The notes below the pieces were generated by a model. It ran no database searches, was not told the origin of the DNA, and saw nothing but the letters and a program-made list of their open reading frames with translations. Positions 1-7,920 of a stretch of 64,000 bases of DNA are shown piece by piece; positions within the stretch are counted from its first letter, which is position 1; every line of letters begins with the position of its first letter. The position numbers and the translations under genes were made by a program. The stretch is taken from contig JAJVII010000005.1 of the NCBI GenBank assembly GCA_022072085.1, positions 1 to 64,000 of the forward strand. The letters run 5' to 3'. The stretch comes from Phycisphaerae bacterium (lineage in GTDB: Bacteria > Planctomycetota > Phycisphaerae > JAJVII01).

Positions 1-2
1 GC

Positions 3-398
3 GTGCAGGTTTCTTACGTCCGCGTTCCGGGCGACCAGGAATACTACATCGTCTGGAAATCCGGTGCGCACTCCAGCGATTCGTTCACGCTCTCGTTCTA
101 CGATCCCACGGCCTCCGGCGTGGACCCGACCCCCGCCTTTACCTATGACATCGGTGCGGACATCGCCGGCGGCGCCGGCTTCCTCGTCAGCACCAGCGTG
201 ATTCAGTTTGTCACGGTCGACTGGGCGACGAACACACTCTACGTGATGGACGCAGGCACCTCCTCCGGCGGCGGCCAGGACGTCCGGGTTCACGTCTTCT
301 CCATCACCGCCGTTCCCGAACCGGCGACGATGACGCTACTGGCAATCGGCGGGTTCGGGCTGATCGGGGCGGGCATCCGCCGCCGCAGGTCGGCCTGA
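3..398 (+). CDS. PEP-CTERM sorting-domain protein, 5' partial
   Basis: C-terminal part of a secreted protein whose N-terminus lies before the window. The visible 131 residues are a beta-rich, Gly/Ser/Thr-rich region ending in a PEP-CTERM anchor: VPEPATM, a short hydrophobic helix (about residues 107-124) and the basic tail RRRRSA. Proteins with this tail are processed by an exosortase and attached to or released from the cell surface (established for the family). The last ~90 nt are nearly identical to the tails of the next two genes, so the three are recent paralogues or have exchanged tails. The ligand or structural role cannot be read from the fragment. The GTG at position 3 is only the first codon visible in frame, not a start call. 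Confidence 0.8.
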   Translation: MQVSYVRVPGDQEYYIVWKSGAHSSDSFTLSFYDPTASGVDPTPAFTYDIGADIAGGAGFLVSTSVIQFVTVDWATNTLYVMDAGTSSGGGQDVRVHVFSITAVPEPATMTLLAIGGFGLIGAGIRRRRSA

Positions 399-444
399 GC
401 AGATCGACACGTCATGGTCCAGGGCACATCGCCCCCGACGGCGG

Positions 445-495
445 ATGTTGCCGAGAAGCAACAGCGGGCAGGATCGTGTTGCCGGAAGTCAACAC
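445..495 (+). promoter_or_regulatory. Tandem dyad enhancer (UAS) upstream of sigma-54 promoter
   Basis: Two 20-bp imperfect palindromes lie at 445-464 (ATGTTG-N8-CAACAG) and 476-495 (GTGTTG-N8-CAACAC), 31 bp apart start to start. The same pair, with closely related cores, occurs at 1722-1773 upstream of the next PEP-CTERM gene. They end about 120 bp before a -24/-12 element, the position expected for an NtrC-family activator. That the activator is a PrsR-like regulator is inference. Confidence 0.6.
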
Positions 496-613
496 GGCCG
501 GTCTCTTCGGCACGAGGCGTCCCGAATCCGGATGTCCAAAATCGCACCATAACTTCTTTACTTGCATGATCGTGTGGTTTTGCCGGCGGGCTGTATGTCA
601 GTTCGGGCCCTCG

Positions 614-629
614 TGGTACGCCATTTGCA
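614..629 (+). promoter_or_regulatory. Sigma-54 (-24/-12) promoter
   Basis: TGGTACGCCATTTGCA has the invariant GG and GC separated by exactly 10 bp (GG 615-616, GC 627-628), matching the RpoN consensus TGGCAC-N5-TTGCW. It lies 55 bp before the ATG of the PEP-CTERM gene at 684. A near copy is at 1901-1916. RpoN control of PEP-CTERM genes has been reported in other bacteria. Confidence 0.7.
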
Positions 630-683
630 CTAGCTATTCCCGTTGTTCCTGACCGATGGGCCAAGAGAGAGAAGGAGAGAGAG

Positions 684-1517
684 ATGCTCAGGACAGGTCT
701 TGTCTTGACGGCGGCGGCCTTGCTGGCGGCCAGCCTGATGGCGACGTCGTCTCTGCATGCCGCTGTGATCCTCAGCGACACCTTCGACGCAGCGAACCAG
801 ACCGCCGGCCCGCCGCCAGGCTGGACAATCCAGTCGGGCGACACGAACATCTATGAGAATGGTGGCGTGTTGAAGGTCGTCACTTCGACCGGAACGGGCA
901 AGTTCACCAAGACGCTCTACAACGACACGACCATCCCGCTGGGCGTCACCATCACCGTCGATATCATCCCCGTGTCCCTCGGCTCGGGCGGCCACGGCAT
1001 GGGCATCCTGTTCGGGCAGAAGGACAACTCCACCTCGGCCAGCGCTTCCAACGCGGCCCACGGCTACCTGGCGGTCTTCAAGACCGGCGGCATCTCCACC
1101 GATCCCTGCCAGTTGGTGCTGTACGCCGACGACTTCAGCAGCGCATACCGCGGCGATGGAAACACGGCCGACGACGCGCTGGCCACGGTCAGCACCTTTG
1201 CCAACAATGACCTGGCGAGCGGGCACAACCACACCCTCAAGGTCTCCGACGACGGGCTCGGGCACATCAAGGTGTATCTGGATGACACGCTCTACATCGA
1301 CTTTGACGACTCGGCCAACTACTACCCCGCCGCCAACGGGAACTACACCACCGCCTATGTCGGGCTGGCAGTCGGCACCGGTTCGGCGGCAGCCGGCAAC
1401 TTCGACAACTTCCTCGTTGAGGTTGAGGCCGTTCCCGAGCCGGCGACGATGACACTGCTGGCGCTCGGCGGGGTCGGGTTGATCGGGGCGGGCATCCGCC
1501 GCCGCAGGTCGGCCTGA
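684..1517 (+). CDS. PEP-CTERM sorting-domain protein, lectin-like
   Basis: A 277-residue secreted protein. The ATG at 684 follows a strong GAAGGAG ribosome-binding site. Residues 1-27 form a signal peptide (hydrophobic LTAAALLAASLMA, then SLHAA). The body (about 28-245) is beta-rich and resembles a concanavalin/LamG-type fold: 'DTFDAANQTAGPPPGWTI' near the start and 'VYLDDTLYIDFDD' late, a pattern common in planctomycete PEP-CTERM proteins. It ends VPEPATM, a hydrophobic helix and RRRRSA. Expression is probably from the sigma-54 promoter at 614 with the dyad pair at 445-495. The likely role is a surface or matrix protein that may bind carbohydrate. The fold is judged by eye only. Confidence 0.85.
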   Translation: MLRTGLVLTAAALLAASLMATSSLHAAVILSDTFDAANQTAGPPPGWTIQSGDTNIYENGGVLKVVTSTGTGKFTKTLYNDTTIPLGVTITVDIIPVSLGSGGHGMGILFGQKDNSTSASASNAAHGYLAVFKTGGISTDPCQLVLYADDFSSAYRGDGNTADDALATVSTFANNDLASGHNHTLKVSDDGLGHIKVYLDDTLYIDFDDSANYYPAANGNYTTAYVGLAVGTGSAAAGNFDNFLVEVEAVPEPATMTLLALGGVGLIGAGIRRRRSA

Positions 1518-1721
1518 ACGAGTCGGCCAATCATCGTCGGAGCGTGCTCTGGCAATCCATCCCGCCCCGCTTCATGCGACAAGCCCTCGGCGGTGTCATG
1601 GCAGCCCCTGAGTGCCGCCATTGCCGGCATCGCCCGCATTCGGCATTCCCAGGCGCAGGCTCGCGCGGCCGCTCCGGGAGGCTGACGGGCCCGGCGATGC
1701 TCCGCCGTCGGTTGTGCAGCG

Positions 1722-1773
1722 ATGTTACGAAAGCTCAACATTGGTTGCGCATGATGTTGCGAGAAATCAACAT
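1722..1773 (+). promoter_or_regulatory. Tandem dyad enhancer (UAS), second copy
   Basis: Two dyads, ATGTTACGAAAGCTCAACAT at 1722-1741 and ATGTTGCGAGAAATCAACAT at 1754-1773, are 32 bp apart start to start (about three helical turns). Outer hexamers are RTGTTR and CAACAY, as at 445-495. They end 127 bp before the sigma-54 element at 1901. The rest of the 1518-2031 gap shows no convincing gene. Confidence 0.65.
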
Positions 1774-1900
1774 CCGGCGGATTCGGCAATCGGCTCGGAG
1801 TACGCGCGAAGGATTTGTCGTTTCACATAATACATTTTTTGAACAGAACTTAAGACGAATATCGCTCCCCAGGATATTTTCTGCCGTTCCTGCCGTGTTC

Positions 1901-1916
1901 TGGTACGCCGTTTGCT
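1901..1916 (+). promoter_or_regulatory. Sigma-54 (-24/-12) promoter, second copy
   Basis: TGGTACGCCGTTTGCT has GG at 1902-1903 and GC at 1914-1915 with the required 10-bp spacing. It matches the element at 614-629 at 14 of 16 positions, and both are followed by a similar ATTCCCGTYGTT stretch. It drives the PEP-CTERM gene starting at 2032, leaving a leader of roughly 100 nt. Confidence 0.7.
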
Positions 1917-2031
1917 ACACATTCCCGTCGTTGGACGAGGAAGCATTTGGCCGTCGCCCGCCTGCGATCAGGCTTCAGCGACGGCCCGCCTGGGGAATCT
2001 CGGTTCGACGGCAACTACCGGGAGGATAGAG

Positions 2032-3129
2032 ATGAACACGCTCGTGCAAGCGATGCGCAGGCAGACAGGGATTGCGGTCGCCGGCGCTTTGGCGATGCTG
2101 CTGGCCGGTCCGCTCCTGGCGGCGGACGTTGACATCACGCTGAACAGCCTGGATGGCTCCCCGGTCGTCGTGCGGGTCAGCCCAGGCTACAACGCGACGC
2201 ATCCGGCCGGCCTGGCCATGAATCGCGACACCGGCACGCTCTACTGGGGCCAGACGTGGAACGGCGGCAAGCAACTCCACAAGTCCGACTCCTCGGTCAC
2301 CAAGAAGCTCAGCGCCGCCAACGCCACTTCCAACGACGCGAATATGGGTATCATCTCCTACACTGCCAACAACACTTTCTACAACGGCAGCGTCGCCCTC
2401 GGGGCCCAGAACTCGATTGGACCGGCGTTTCCCGGCTGGATCCCGACCAGCGACACCCTCATGACCCAGGCCGGAGTCTCCAGCGCTTTGCGCATCATTG
2501 AAGTGATCAGCCAGACCGGCTCGGAGGCCACAGGCGTAGTCAACGAGGGGGCGTCCACGGCTTCCGGCGGGCCCAACGTCACCAACGGCGCGGTCGGGTC
2601 GGTGACCACCATGGCCACGGCCACCGGCAACCAGGGCGGCGGCCAACTTCAGTCCGGCGGGCTGGCCTGGACCGACCATGTCAACATCTCAGGCACCGAC
2701 TACGACCGCTTCTTCTTCGCCCATCAGAAGTACCAGACCAATGACCCGGCCAAGGTCATCCGCCTGGCCTGGATGACCGACGCCATCAACGGCTGGACCT
2801 CCACCGCCTACGGCTCGCGCACCGCCCTGCAACTGCACAACAACAGCCTGACGGATTCGCTGGTCATGGACGACGTCACTTTCGACGCCCTGGTACCGGC
2901 AGTCGCAGATTACATCCGGGATATGGCAGTCTTCAACGGCATGCTCTTCATCCTCTCCAACGACGGCACCGCCACCGGCGACACCTACCTGTCGGCCATC
3001 AAATACACCCTGCCGACCGACGGCACTACGGCGGTCAGCTACACCCTGGTCAATCTGGGCGGCGGGACCGACTACCTGAACCTGGACGGTCTGCTCACCG
3101 GCGCCGGGGTGACCAGCACCAAGCTCTAG
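2032..3129 (+). CDS. PEP-CTERM-type secreted protein, interrupted by in-frame TAG
   Basis: Encodes 365 residues to a TAG at 3127-3129. The ATG at 2032 is chosen because GGGAGGATAGAG precedes it and a signal peptide follows (residues 10-24, hydrophobic, ending LLAAD). An upstream start at 1912 would overlap the sigma-54 promoter. The body is a beta-rich extracellular protein of unknown fold. After the TAG the same frame stays open to 3312 and encodes 'GGGLDFGNDGTLYVAS', then a complete PEP-CTERM tail identical in style to the two upstream genes. The TAG therefore removes the sorting signal. If real, the product is secreted without an anchor, or a small readthrough fraction is anchored. A sequencing error is possible. 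Confidence 0.75.
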   Translation: MNTLVQAMRRQTGIAVAGALAMLLAGPLLAADVDITLNSLDGSPVVVRVSPGYNATHPAGLAMNRDTGTLYWGQTWNGGKQLHKSDSSVTKKLSAANATSNDANMGIISYTANNTFYNGSVALGAQNSIGPAFPGWIPTSDTLMTQAGVSSALRIIEVISQTGSEATGVVNEGASTASGGPNVTNGAVGSVTTMATATGNQGGGQLQSGGLAWTDHVNISGTDYDRFFFAHQKYQTNDPAKVIRLAWMTDAINGWTSTAYGSRTALQLHNNSLTDSLVMDDVTFDALVPAVADYIRDMAVFNGMLFILSNDGTATGDTYLSAIKYTLPTDGTTAVSYTLVNLGGGTDYLNLDGLLTGAGVTSTKL

Positions 3130-3312
3130 GGCGGCGGCCTGGACTTCGGCAACGACGGCACGCTCTACGTCGCCAGCGGCGGCTACCAGACCATCTTCAC
3201 GTTCGACGCGGTCTTCCCCGCCCCCGTTCCCGAGCCGGCGACGATGACGCTGCTGGCAATCGGCGGGGTCGGGCTGATCGGGGCGGGCATCCGCCGCCGC
3301 AGGTCGGCCTGA
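3130..3312 (+). pseudogene. Detached PEP-CTERM tail of the preceding gene
   Basis: Sixty codons in the same frame as the 2032 gene, directly after its TAG and ending with TGA at 3310-3312. They encode the end of the ectodomain (LYVASGGYQTIFTFD), then VPEPATM, a hydrophobic helix and RRRRSA. There is no start codon or ribosome-binding site of its own. Codon use is unchanged, so the stop looks recent or artefactual. Confidence 0.75.
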
Positions 3313-3347
3313 ACGAGTCGGCAGGCTTCAATCCGAAGAGGCCATCC

Positions 3348-3373
3348 GCGGCCCGCGCAACAGCGCGGGCCGC
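3348..3373 (+). terminator. Hairpin after the PEP-CTERM gene cluster
   Basis: A perfect 11-bp GC stem (GCGGCCCGCGC / GCGCGGGCCGC) with a 4-nt AACA loop, 35 bp after the last PEP-CTERM stop codon. No T-tract follows, so it could instead be an mRNA-stabilising hairpin. Confidence 0.5.
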
Positions 3374-3439
3374 TGGTCCGTACAGCCGGCATGCGGCTAC
3401 AATAGACGGGCATCGGATCGGTCCGAAAGGAGCGACGCC

Positions 3440-3685
3440 ATGTCGATGGAGCGTTGGATTCGCCTGATCGCCGGGGCCTTCGTGACGATCAGCCTGGCGC
3501 TGGGCTGGTGGGTCAGCCCGTACTTCTTCCTCTTCACGGCCTTCGTCGGGGTGAACCTTTTCCAGTCGGGCCTGACGCGCTGGTGCCTGATGGAGAAGAT
3601 TCTGGGGGCACTGGGCGTGAAGTCCGTCTGCGAGGTCTCCCAGGCCTCGCCGCCCAAGGCCGCCGGGTCCGGTGCGACCGGCTGA
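3440..3685 (+). CDS. DUF2892 (YgaP-like) small membrane protein
   Basis: An 81-residue inner-membrane protein. The ATG follows GAAAGGAG. Two closely spaced hydrophobic segments (about 7-24 and 27-45) are followed by the family-typical 'NLFQSGLTRWCLMEKILGALGV', compared with the usual 'CP(M/L)..LL..LG' ending. DUF2892 domains occur alone or fused to rhodanese in YgaP; their role is unclear, and the conserved cysteine suggests thiol or sulfur chemistry. The last residues are Ala/Gly-rich. It may be co-transcribed with the DUF1003 gene downstream. A -10-like TACAAT lies near 3398. Confidence 0.75.
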   Translation: MSMERWIRLIAGAFVTISLALGWWVSPYFFLFTAFVGVNLFQSGLTRWCLMEKILGALGVKSVCEVSQASPPKAAGSGATG

Positions 3686-3803
3686 CCGCCGGCTCGCCGC
3701 CCGCCGCCTCCGCCCGCCGCGCCGCGCCGGCTGCCGATTGACGCCGGCCTGCCCACATTGCATGATGACTGGATTCCCGTGCCGAGGATGGCGAGGTGCG
3801 ATC

Positions 3804-4517
3804 GTGTGCGCAGTGCATCGACACAGCGTGATCTGCCCGATCTGCGGCGTGCCGCGCCCGCCCGGCGACATGCTGCCGGGCGAGACGGTCCGCGAGGCGG
3901 TGGCCGCGGCGATCATGGCCGACCATCCCGCCTGGACCCGCGAGCAGGCCGTGTGCAGCCCCTGCCTTAACGGCTACCGCGCCGAATACGTCCGCCAGAT
4001 GCTCGAGGAGGAAAAGGGCGAACTGAACGCGATGGAAGAGGAGGTTCTCCAGAGCCTGCGCGACCAGGACGTCATCAGCGAAAACCTCAACGAGCAGTTC
4101 GAGGGGGAGTTGACCTTCGGCGAGCGGGCGGCCGACCGACTGGCCGACTTCGGCGGAAGCTGGACCTTCATCATCTCCTTCGCGGTCTTCCTGCTGGGGT
4201 GGATGGCCGTCAACGCGCTGGCCCTGTGGAGGCAATGGGACCCCTACCCCTTCATCCTGCTCAACCTGGTGCTCAGCACGCTGGCGGCGCTCCAGGCGCC
4301 GGTCATCATGATGAGCCAGAAACGCCAGGACGCCAAGGACCGCCTGCGCAGCGAGCAGGACTACCGCGTGAACCTGATGGCCGAGCTCCAGGTCCGCCTC
4401 CTGCACATGAAGGTGGACCAGTTGCTCAACCACCAGTGGCGGCGGCTGCTGGAAATCCAGCAGGTGCAGATGGACCTGATGCGTGAGAGCGTCGAACGCC
4501 GCGACCGAAGAAAGTGA
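3804..4517 (+). CDS. DUF1003 membrane protein
   Basis: Matches the DUF1003 family closely. An N-terminal CPICG...CSPCLN zinc-ribbon-like pair is followed by 'RAEYVRQMLEEEKGEL', then 'TFGERAADRLADFGGSWTF' leading into two transmembrane helices, then 'DPYPFILLNLVLSTLAALQAP' and 'IMMSQKRQDAKDRLR', and a coiled C-terminus. GTG at 3804 is preferred because GCGAGG lies 7-12 nt upstream and the family normally starts just before the CxxC motif. An in-frame ATG at 3762 lacks a ribosome-binding site. The function of DUF1003 is unknown; the ribbon and cytoplasmic coil suggest a regulatory or scaffold role at the inner membrane. Confidence 0.8.
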   Translation: MCAVHRHSVICPICGVPRPPGDMLPGETVREAVAAAIMADHPAWTREQAVCSPCLNGYRAEYVRQMLEEEKGELNAMEEEVLQSLRDQDVISENLNEQFEGELTFGERAADRLADFGGSWTFIISFAVFLLGWMAVNALALWRQWDPYPFILLNLVLSTLAALQAPVIMMSQKRQDAKDRLRSEQDYRVNLMAELQVRLLHMKVDQLLNHQWRRLLEIQQVQMDLMRESVERRDRRK

Positions 4518-4609
4518 TCCCGCCCTTCTCCTCTCCCTCTTCCTCCTCCTAACCGCCGGCCGAAGCCGGCGGATACTGAGCACCGCAGGGGCACTTCCCC
4601 GGCGCGCAA

Positions 4610-4641
4610 CGCGGGGCGTCCCGCAACCGGGACGCCCCGCG
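4610..4641. terminator. Strong hairpin between convergent genes
   Basis: A perfect 14-bp stem (CGCGGGGCGTCCCG / CGGGACGCCCCGCG) with a CAAC loop, placed between the 3' ends of the DUF1003 gene (+) and the lipoprotein gene (-). It has no T-tract on either side but could stop transcription from both directions. Confidence 0.6.
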
Positions 4642-4687
4642 GCTGAACTCGGACACTCACGTCAGCAGCAATCGCCGCCGCGTGAGC

Positions 4688-5497
4688 CTACCCGCCCTTC
4701 TTGAACGAGACGAGTTCCTGCATCACCTGCATGGAGCCCATCGCGTCGCTCTCGCTCTTGACCATGCCGCCCGGGATCTCGTCGCAGGTCCACATCTTGG
4801 AGGTCACGTCCTTGTCGCCGATCTTCATCTTGGCTTCGCGGACCTTGCAGGTCAGCTTCATGTCGCCGACGGTGATCGTCTCGTCGGGCAACTCTTTCAT
4901 CTCGGCGCCCTCGGGCATATGGGTCGGCATCGCGGTCCCCGAGGTCGTCACGACCCGCGGGAACTTCTGCGTGGTAGCCGGCATCGTCTGGTCGCCCATC
5001 TTCATCGCCATTTCGACTTCGACTTCCTTGTCGGTCACGGCCTTGACGACGTAGGTGTGCTCCATGCCGCCCATCATCTTGTAGGTGAGGGTGTCGCCGA
5101 CCTTGGCGATCGCCCAGGGCGTCTTGACTTCCGCGCCGCCAGCCGGCGGGGTCGCCGGCGTCTCGGTGGTCGGGGTGGTGGGCGTAGTCGGTGTCTCAGG
5201 CGTAGTCGGCGTCTCAGGCGTGGTCGGTGTCGTGGGCGTCTCGGGCGTTGTCGGCGTCGTCGGTGTCTCAGGCGTCGTCGGCGTCTCAGGCGTGGTCGGC
5301 GTCGTGGGCGTCTCGGGCGTCGTCGGCGTGGTTGGAGTCGTGGGGGTCTCCGGCGTCGTCGGCGGCTTGGGCTTCTCGGCGGCGGGGGTCGTCGGCTTGG
5401 CCGGCGCCGGCTTCGTCTCCTCCTTCTTGCAGCCGGCCAGCGAAATGCACAGGGCCAGCAGCGCCACACTTGACCACTGGATCAGTTGCTTCGTCAT
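4688..5497 (-). CDS. Thr/Pro-repeat lipoprotein
   Basis: A 269-residue lipoprotein. The ATG at 5497 follows GGGGAGGA; longer in-frame starts upstream lack a signal peptide. Residues 1-21 are a lipoprotein signal ending LSLAGC. A long low-complexity linker of TPETPTTP units follows (about residues 40-115), then a C-terminal domain with 'KVGDTLTYKMMGGMEHTYVVKAVTDKEVEVEMAMK' type beta strands and several paired cysteines (TCKV, WTCDEIPGGM). The Thr/Pro linker probably spans the periplasm or cell wall and may be O-glycosylated (inference). The C-terminal domain is not recognised. The repeat is near-perfect at DNA level and so prone to length change. Confidence 0.8.
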   Translation of the reverse strand: MTKQLIQWSSVALLALCISLAGCKKEETKPAPAKPTTPAAEKPKPPTTPETPTTPTTPTTPETPTTPTTPETPTTPETPTTPTTPETPTTPTTPETPTTPETPTTPTTPTTETPATPPAGGAEVKTPWAIAKVGDTLTYKMMGGMEHTYVVKAVTDKEVEVEMAMKMGDQTMPATTQKFPRVVTTSGTAMPTHMPEGAEMKELPDETITVGDMKLTCKVREAKMKIGDKDVTSKMWTCDEIPGGMVKSESDAMGSMQVMQELVSFKKGG

Positions 5498-5720
5498 GCG
5501 CAGTCCTCCCCGAAGTGAAGTGAAGGGAACGGAACTGGAACCGAATGCATCGACCCCATCCCGGGCGTCGGCCGCCGTTACGCGGGCGGCGAAGCCATCA
5601 TACACCTTCCGGGTACGGAATCAACGACCTGCCTCGACTTGACAGCCCACCGTCTTCGGGGAGATATTGGCGACGGAAGGACTTCCGGAAACCCGCCGCA
5701 CCCGGCATCGAGGAGCCGCC

Positions 5721-7892
5721 ATGCCCATCCGCCGCCTTGCCGCCGTCGCTCTGCTCCTGCTGGCCTGGCCGATCGCCGCCCAGTCCGCCGACCCCGCCCC
5801 GCCGGTCAGCATCGTCGACCAGGGGGCCAACTCCTGGGTGCTCCGCAGCCCGCTGCCCGGCGGACCGCCCTCGCCGCACATGGGCTACGAGTCGAGCATG
5901 TGCTACGACCCGGCCAACCACCGGCTGATCCGCTGGGGCGGGCACGACCCCGGCGGCGGCGGGCCGCAGCTCTCGGAGACCTGGGCCTACGACCTGGACG
6001 CCGGCACATGGACGTTCCTCCAGCCCAACAACAGCCCGCCGGGCAACTGCTGCTGCCGCGAGAACGTCCGCGACCCCGACGCCAACGCGTTCGTGCGATT
6101 CAGCTACCCCGCGTTCGGCCACGGCTGGATGTGGGATCGCGCGCGCTACCTGCGCGAGGACTCGGTCTGGACGTTCGACCTGGGCGCCGACCGCTGGACC
6201 GACATGCGCCCCGGCCGCGAGCCGGCGCTCAACGTCGGCAAGCCGGCGATGTGGGACCCCAACCACGGCGTGATCTGGGTCTACGACACCAAGCTGCGGC
6301 TGTACGACCCCTGGACCAACACGTGGCACACGGTGAACCCGGGCAAGGAGATCGGCAAGCGAACCTACGCCGGCATGGCCCTGGACCCCAGGCGCAACAA
6401 GATCGTCCTGTTCGGCGACCACTACCAGAGCGACGAGCGGACCTGGGTCTACGACATCGCCGCCGACGCCTGGACCGACATGAAGCCGGCCGTCCACCCG
6501 CCGGGCATCCGCACCTGCCCGACGATGGTCTACGACTCGGCCAACGACGTGATGATCTGCGTGATGCTGGCTGACCGCTGGGACACCAAGGACGCCGCGA
6601 AGAAACACCTGGAGACCTGGACCTACAAACTGGACACGAACACCTGGACGAAGATGGAGATGGCCGGCGGCCCGGACGACTCCGGCACGCGCGACCGGCT
6701 GATGCTCTACCTGCCTGACCGCAACATCGTGGTCCTCGAGGCCCGCACCAGCAAGGAGCAGCAGATCTGGACGTACCGGCTCGCCAAGCCCGCGCCGGCC
6801 GTGCTGCCGCCGACGCCAACGGAGATCGCCGTCGTCACGCTGGGCGACGGCAAGGCCGCGATCACCTGCAAAGGCATGCTCTACTCCGGCCGCGACGTGC
6901 GGTTCCAACTCTACCGCGCCGGCCCCCTCGAGCAGCCCTGGCAGACGCAGTTCAGGAAGGTGGCCGAGGGACCCAGCGGGACGCTGGATTTCACCGACAC
7001 CGACCTGGAGCCGGGCAAGGTCTACGACTACTACGCCACCTATCGCAGCGGGTCGTTTGAGAGCCCGCCGACGCGCGTCGTCCGCACCCAGCCGCACGTG
7101 ATCGTAGGCGGACGCGTGGACGTGCTCGCGCCCGACAAGGTGGTCTACTCCTGGAGCAAGTCGGCGGACCCTGACGTCACCGGCTACGTCGTCGAGCGGG
7201 CGGTGATGTATTCGATCTCCGCGGCCCAGAAGGTGAGCACGGCCAACGAATACACCAGCGAAGTCCCGCTGGCCGCCATGGCCGAGAAGCGCGGCCTGGG
7301 TCCGTGGCAGCGGCTGACGCCCCAGCCGATCGCCGAGACGAACTTTTCCGACGGCGTCGATCTGCGCACCAAGGTGGCCCTGGGCGAGATCATCTGGCAG
7401 CCCTGGTTCGGGGCCGCGCCCGAGAGCGGCCAGAACAAGGGCTATGACATGAGCAAGCCCCCCTGCCCGTTCACGATCTACGCCTATCGCGTGCGGGCGG
7501 TGAACCGCCTGGGCGTCGAGGGCGGGCCGAGCCCCTACCAGCTCACCATCGCCAACGAGGTCGAGAACCTGTTCAGCCGTGAGACCGACAAGGGCGCCGA
7601 ACTGAAGTGGGCCCCCAGCCCGCACAAGGACATCCGCGGCTACTACGTCTTCCGCCAGGACGGCCGCGGCTTCTCGTGGGACAAGGACAGCCACATCACG
7701 CTGCTGACGCCCGAGCCGATCCGCGAGACGACTTTCACCGACGCCACCGCCGGCGGCAAGGCCCGGCGCTATCACGTGGTCGTCGCCGACGCCCTCGGCC
7801 AGCAGGGCATCCCGAGTTGCCCCGTCTGGTCCAACCGCGAGTGGAGCAAAGTCTACGACCTCTGGACGCCGCGCGGGCAGTGGCACCAGTAG
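5721..7892 (+). CDS. Secreted Kelch-repeat / fibronectin type III protein
   Basis: 723 residues. The ATG at 5721 follows GAGGAG and begins a signal peptide (MPIRRLAAVALLLLAWPIAAQSA). Residues ~50-370 hold Kelch-type blades: 'MCYDPANHRLIRWGGHD', 'ETWAYDLDAGTWT', 'RNKIVLFGD', 'TWVYDIAADAWTDMKP', 'IWTYRLAKP'. The C-terminal half has fibronectin type III-like strands ('GKVYDYYATYRSGSFESPP', 'GYVVERAVMYS', 'IRGYYVFRQDG'). The fold suggests a beta-propeller that binds or oxidises sugars outside the cell, but no copper ligand set of galactose oxidase was identified. It probably forms an operon with the next two genes (28 and 1 bp gaps). Confidence 0.8.
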   Translation: MPIRRLAAVALLLLAWPIAAQSADPAPPVSIVDQGANSWVLRSPLPGGPPSPHMGYESSMCYDPANHRLIRWGGHDPGGGGPQLSETWAYDLDAGTWTFLQPNNSPPGNCCCRENVRDPDANAFVRFSYPAFGHGWMWDRARYLREDSVWTFDLGADRWTDMRPGREPALNVGKPAMWDPNHGVIWVYDTKLRLYDPWTNTWHTVNPGKEIGKRTYAGMALDPRRNKIVLFGDHYQSDERTWVYDIAADAWTDMKPAVHPPGIRTCPTMVYDSANDVMICVMLADRWDTKDAAKKHLETWTYKLDTNTWTKMEMAGGPDDSGTRDRLMLYLPDRNIVVLEARTSKEQQIWTYRLAKPAPAVLPPTPTEIAVVTLGDGKAAITCKGMLYSGRDVRFQLYRAGPLEQPWQTQFRKVAEGPSGTLDFTDTDLEPGKVYDYYATYRSGSFESPPTRVVRTQPHVIVGGRVDVLAPDKVVYSWSKSADPDVTGYVVERAVMYSISAAQKVSTANEYTSEVPLAAMAEKRGLGPWQRLTPQPIAETNFSDGVDLRTKVALGEIIWQPWFGAAPESGQNKGYDMSKPPCPFTIYAYRVRAVNRLGVEGGPSPYQLTIANEVENLFSRETDKGAELKWAPSPHKDIRGYYVFRQDGRGFSWDKDSHITLLTPEPIRETTFTDATAGGKARRYHVVVADALGQQGIPSCPVWSNREWSKVYDLWTPRGQWHQ

Positions 7893-7920
7893 CCGCCGCC
7901 GCCGCACCGGGAGGGGCAAC

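Noticed and set aside
3127-3129. TAG as a pyrrolysine or reassigned codon
   Set aside because: TAG ends other clear genes of the window, and no pyrrolysine pathway gene or context is present.
5085-5642. Antisense 'VGVVGVSGVVG' repeat protein over the lipoprotein gene
   Set aside because: It is the mirror of the TPETPTTP repeat; the sense strand has a lipobox, ribosome-binding site and normal codon pattern.
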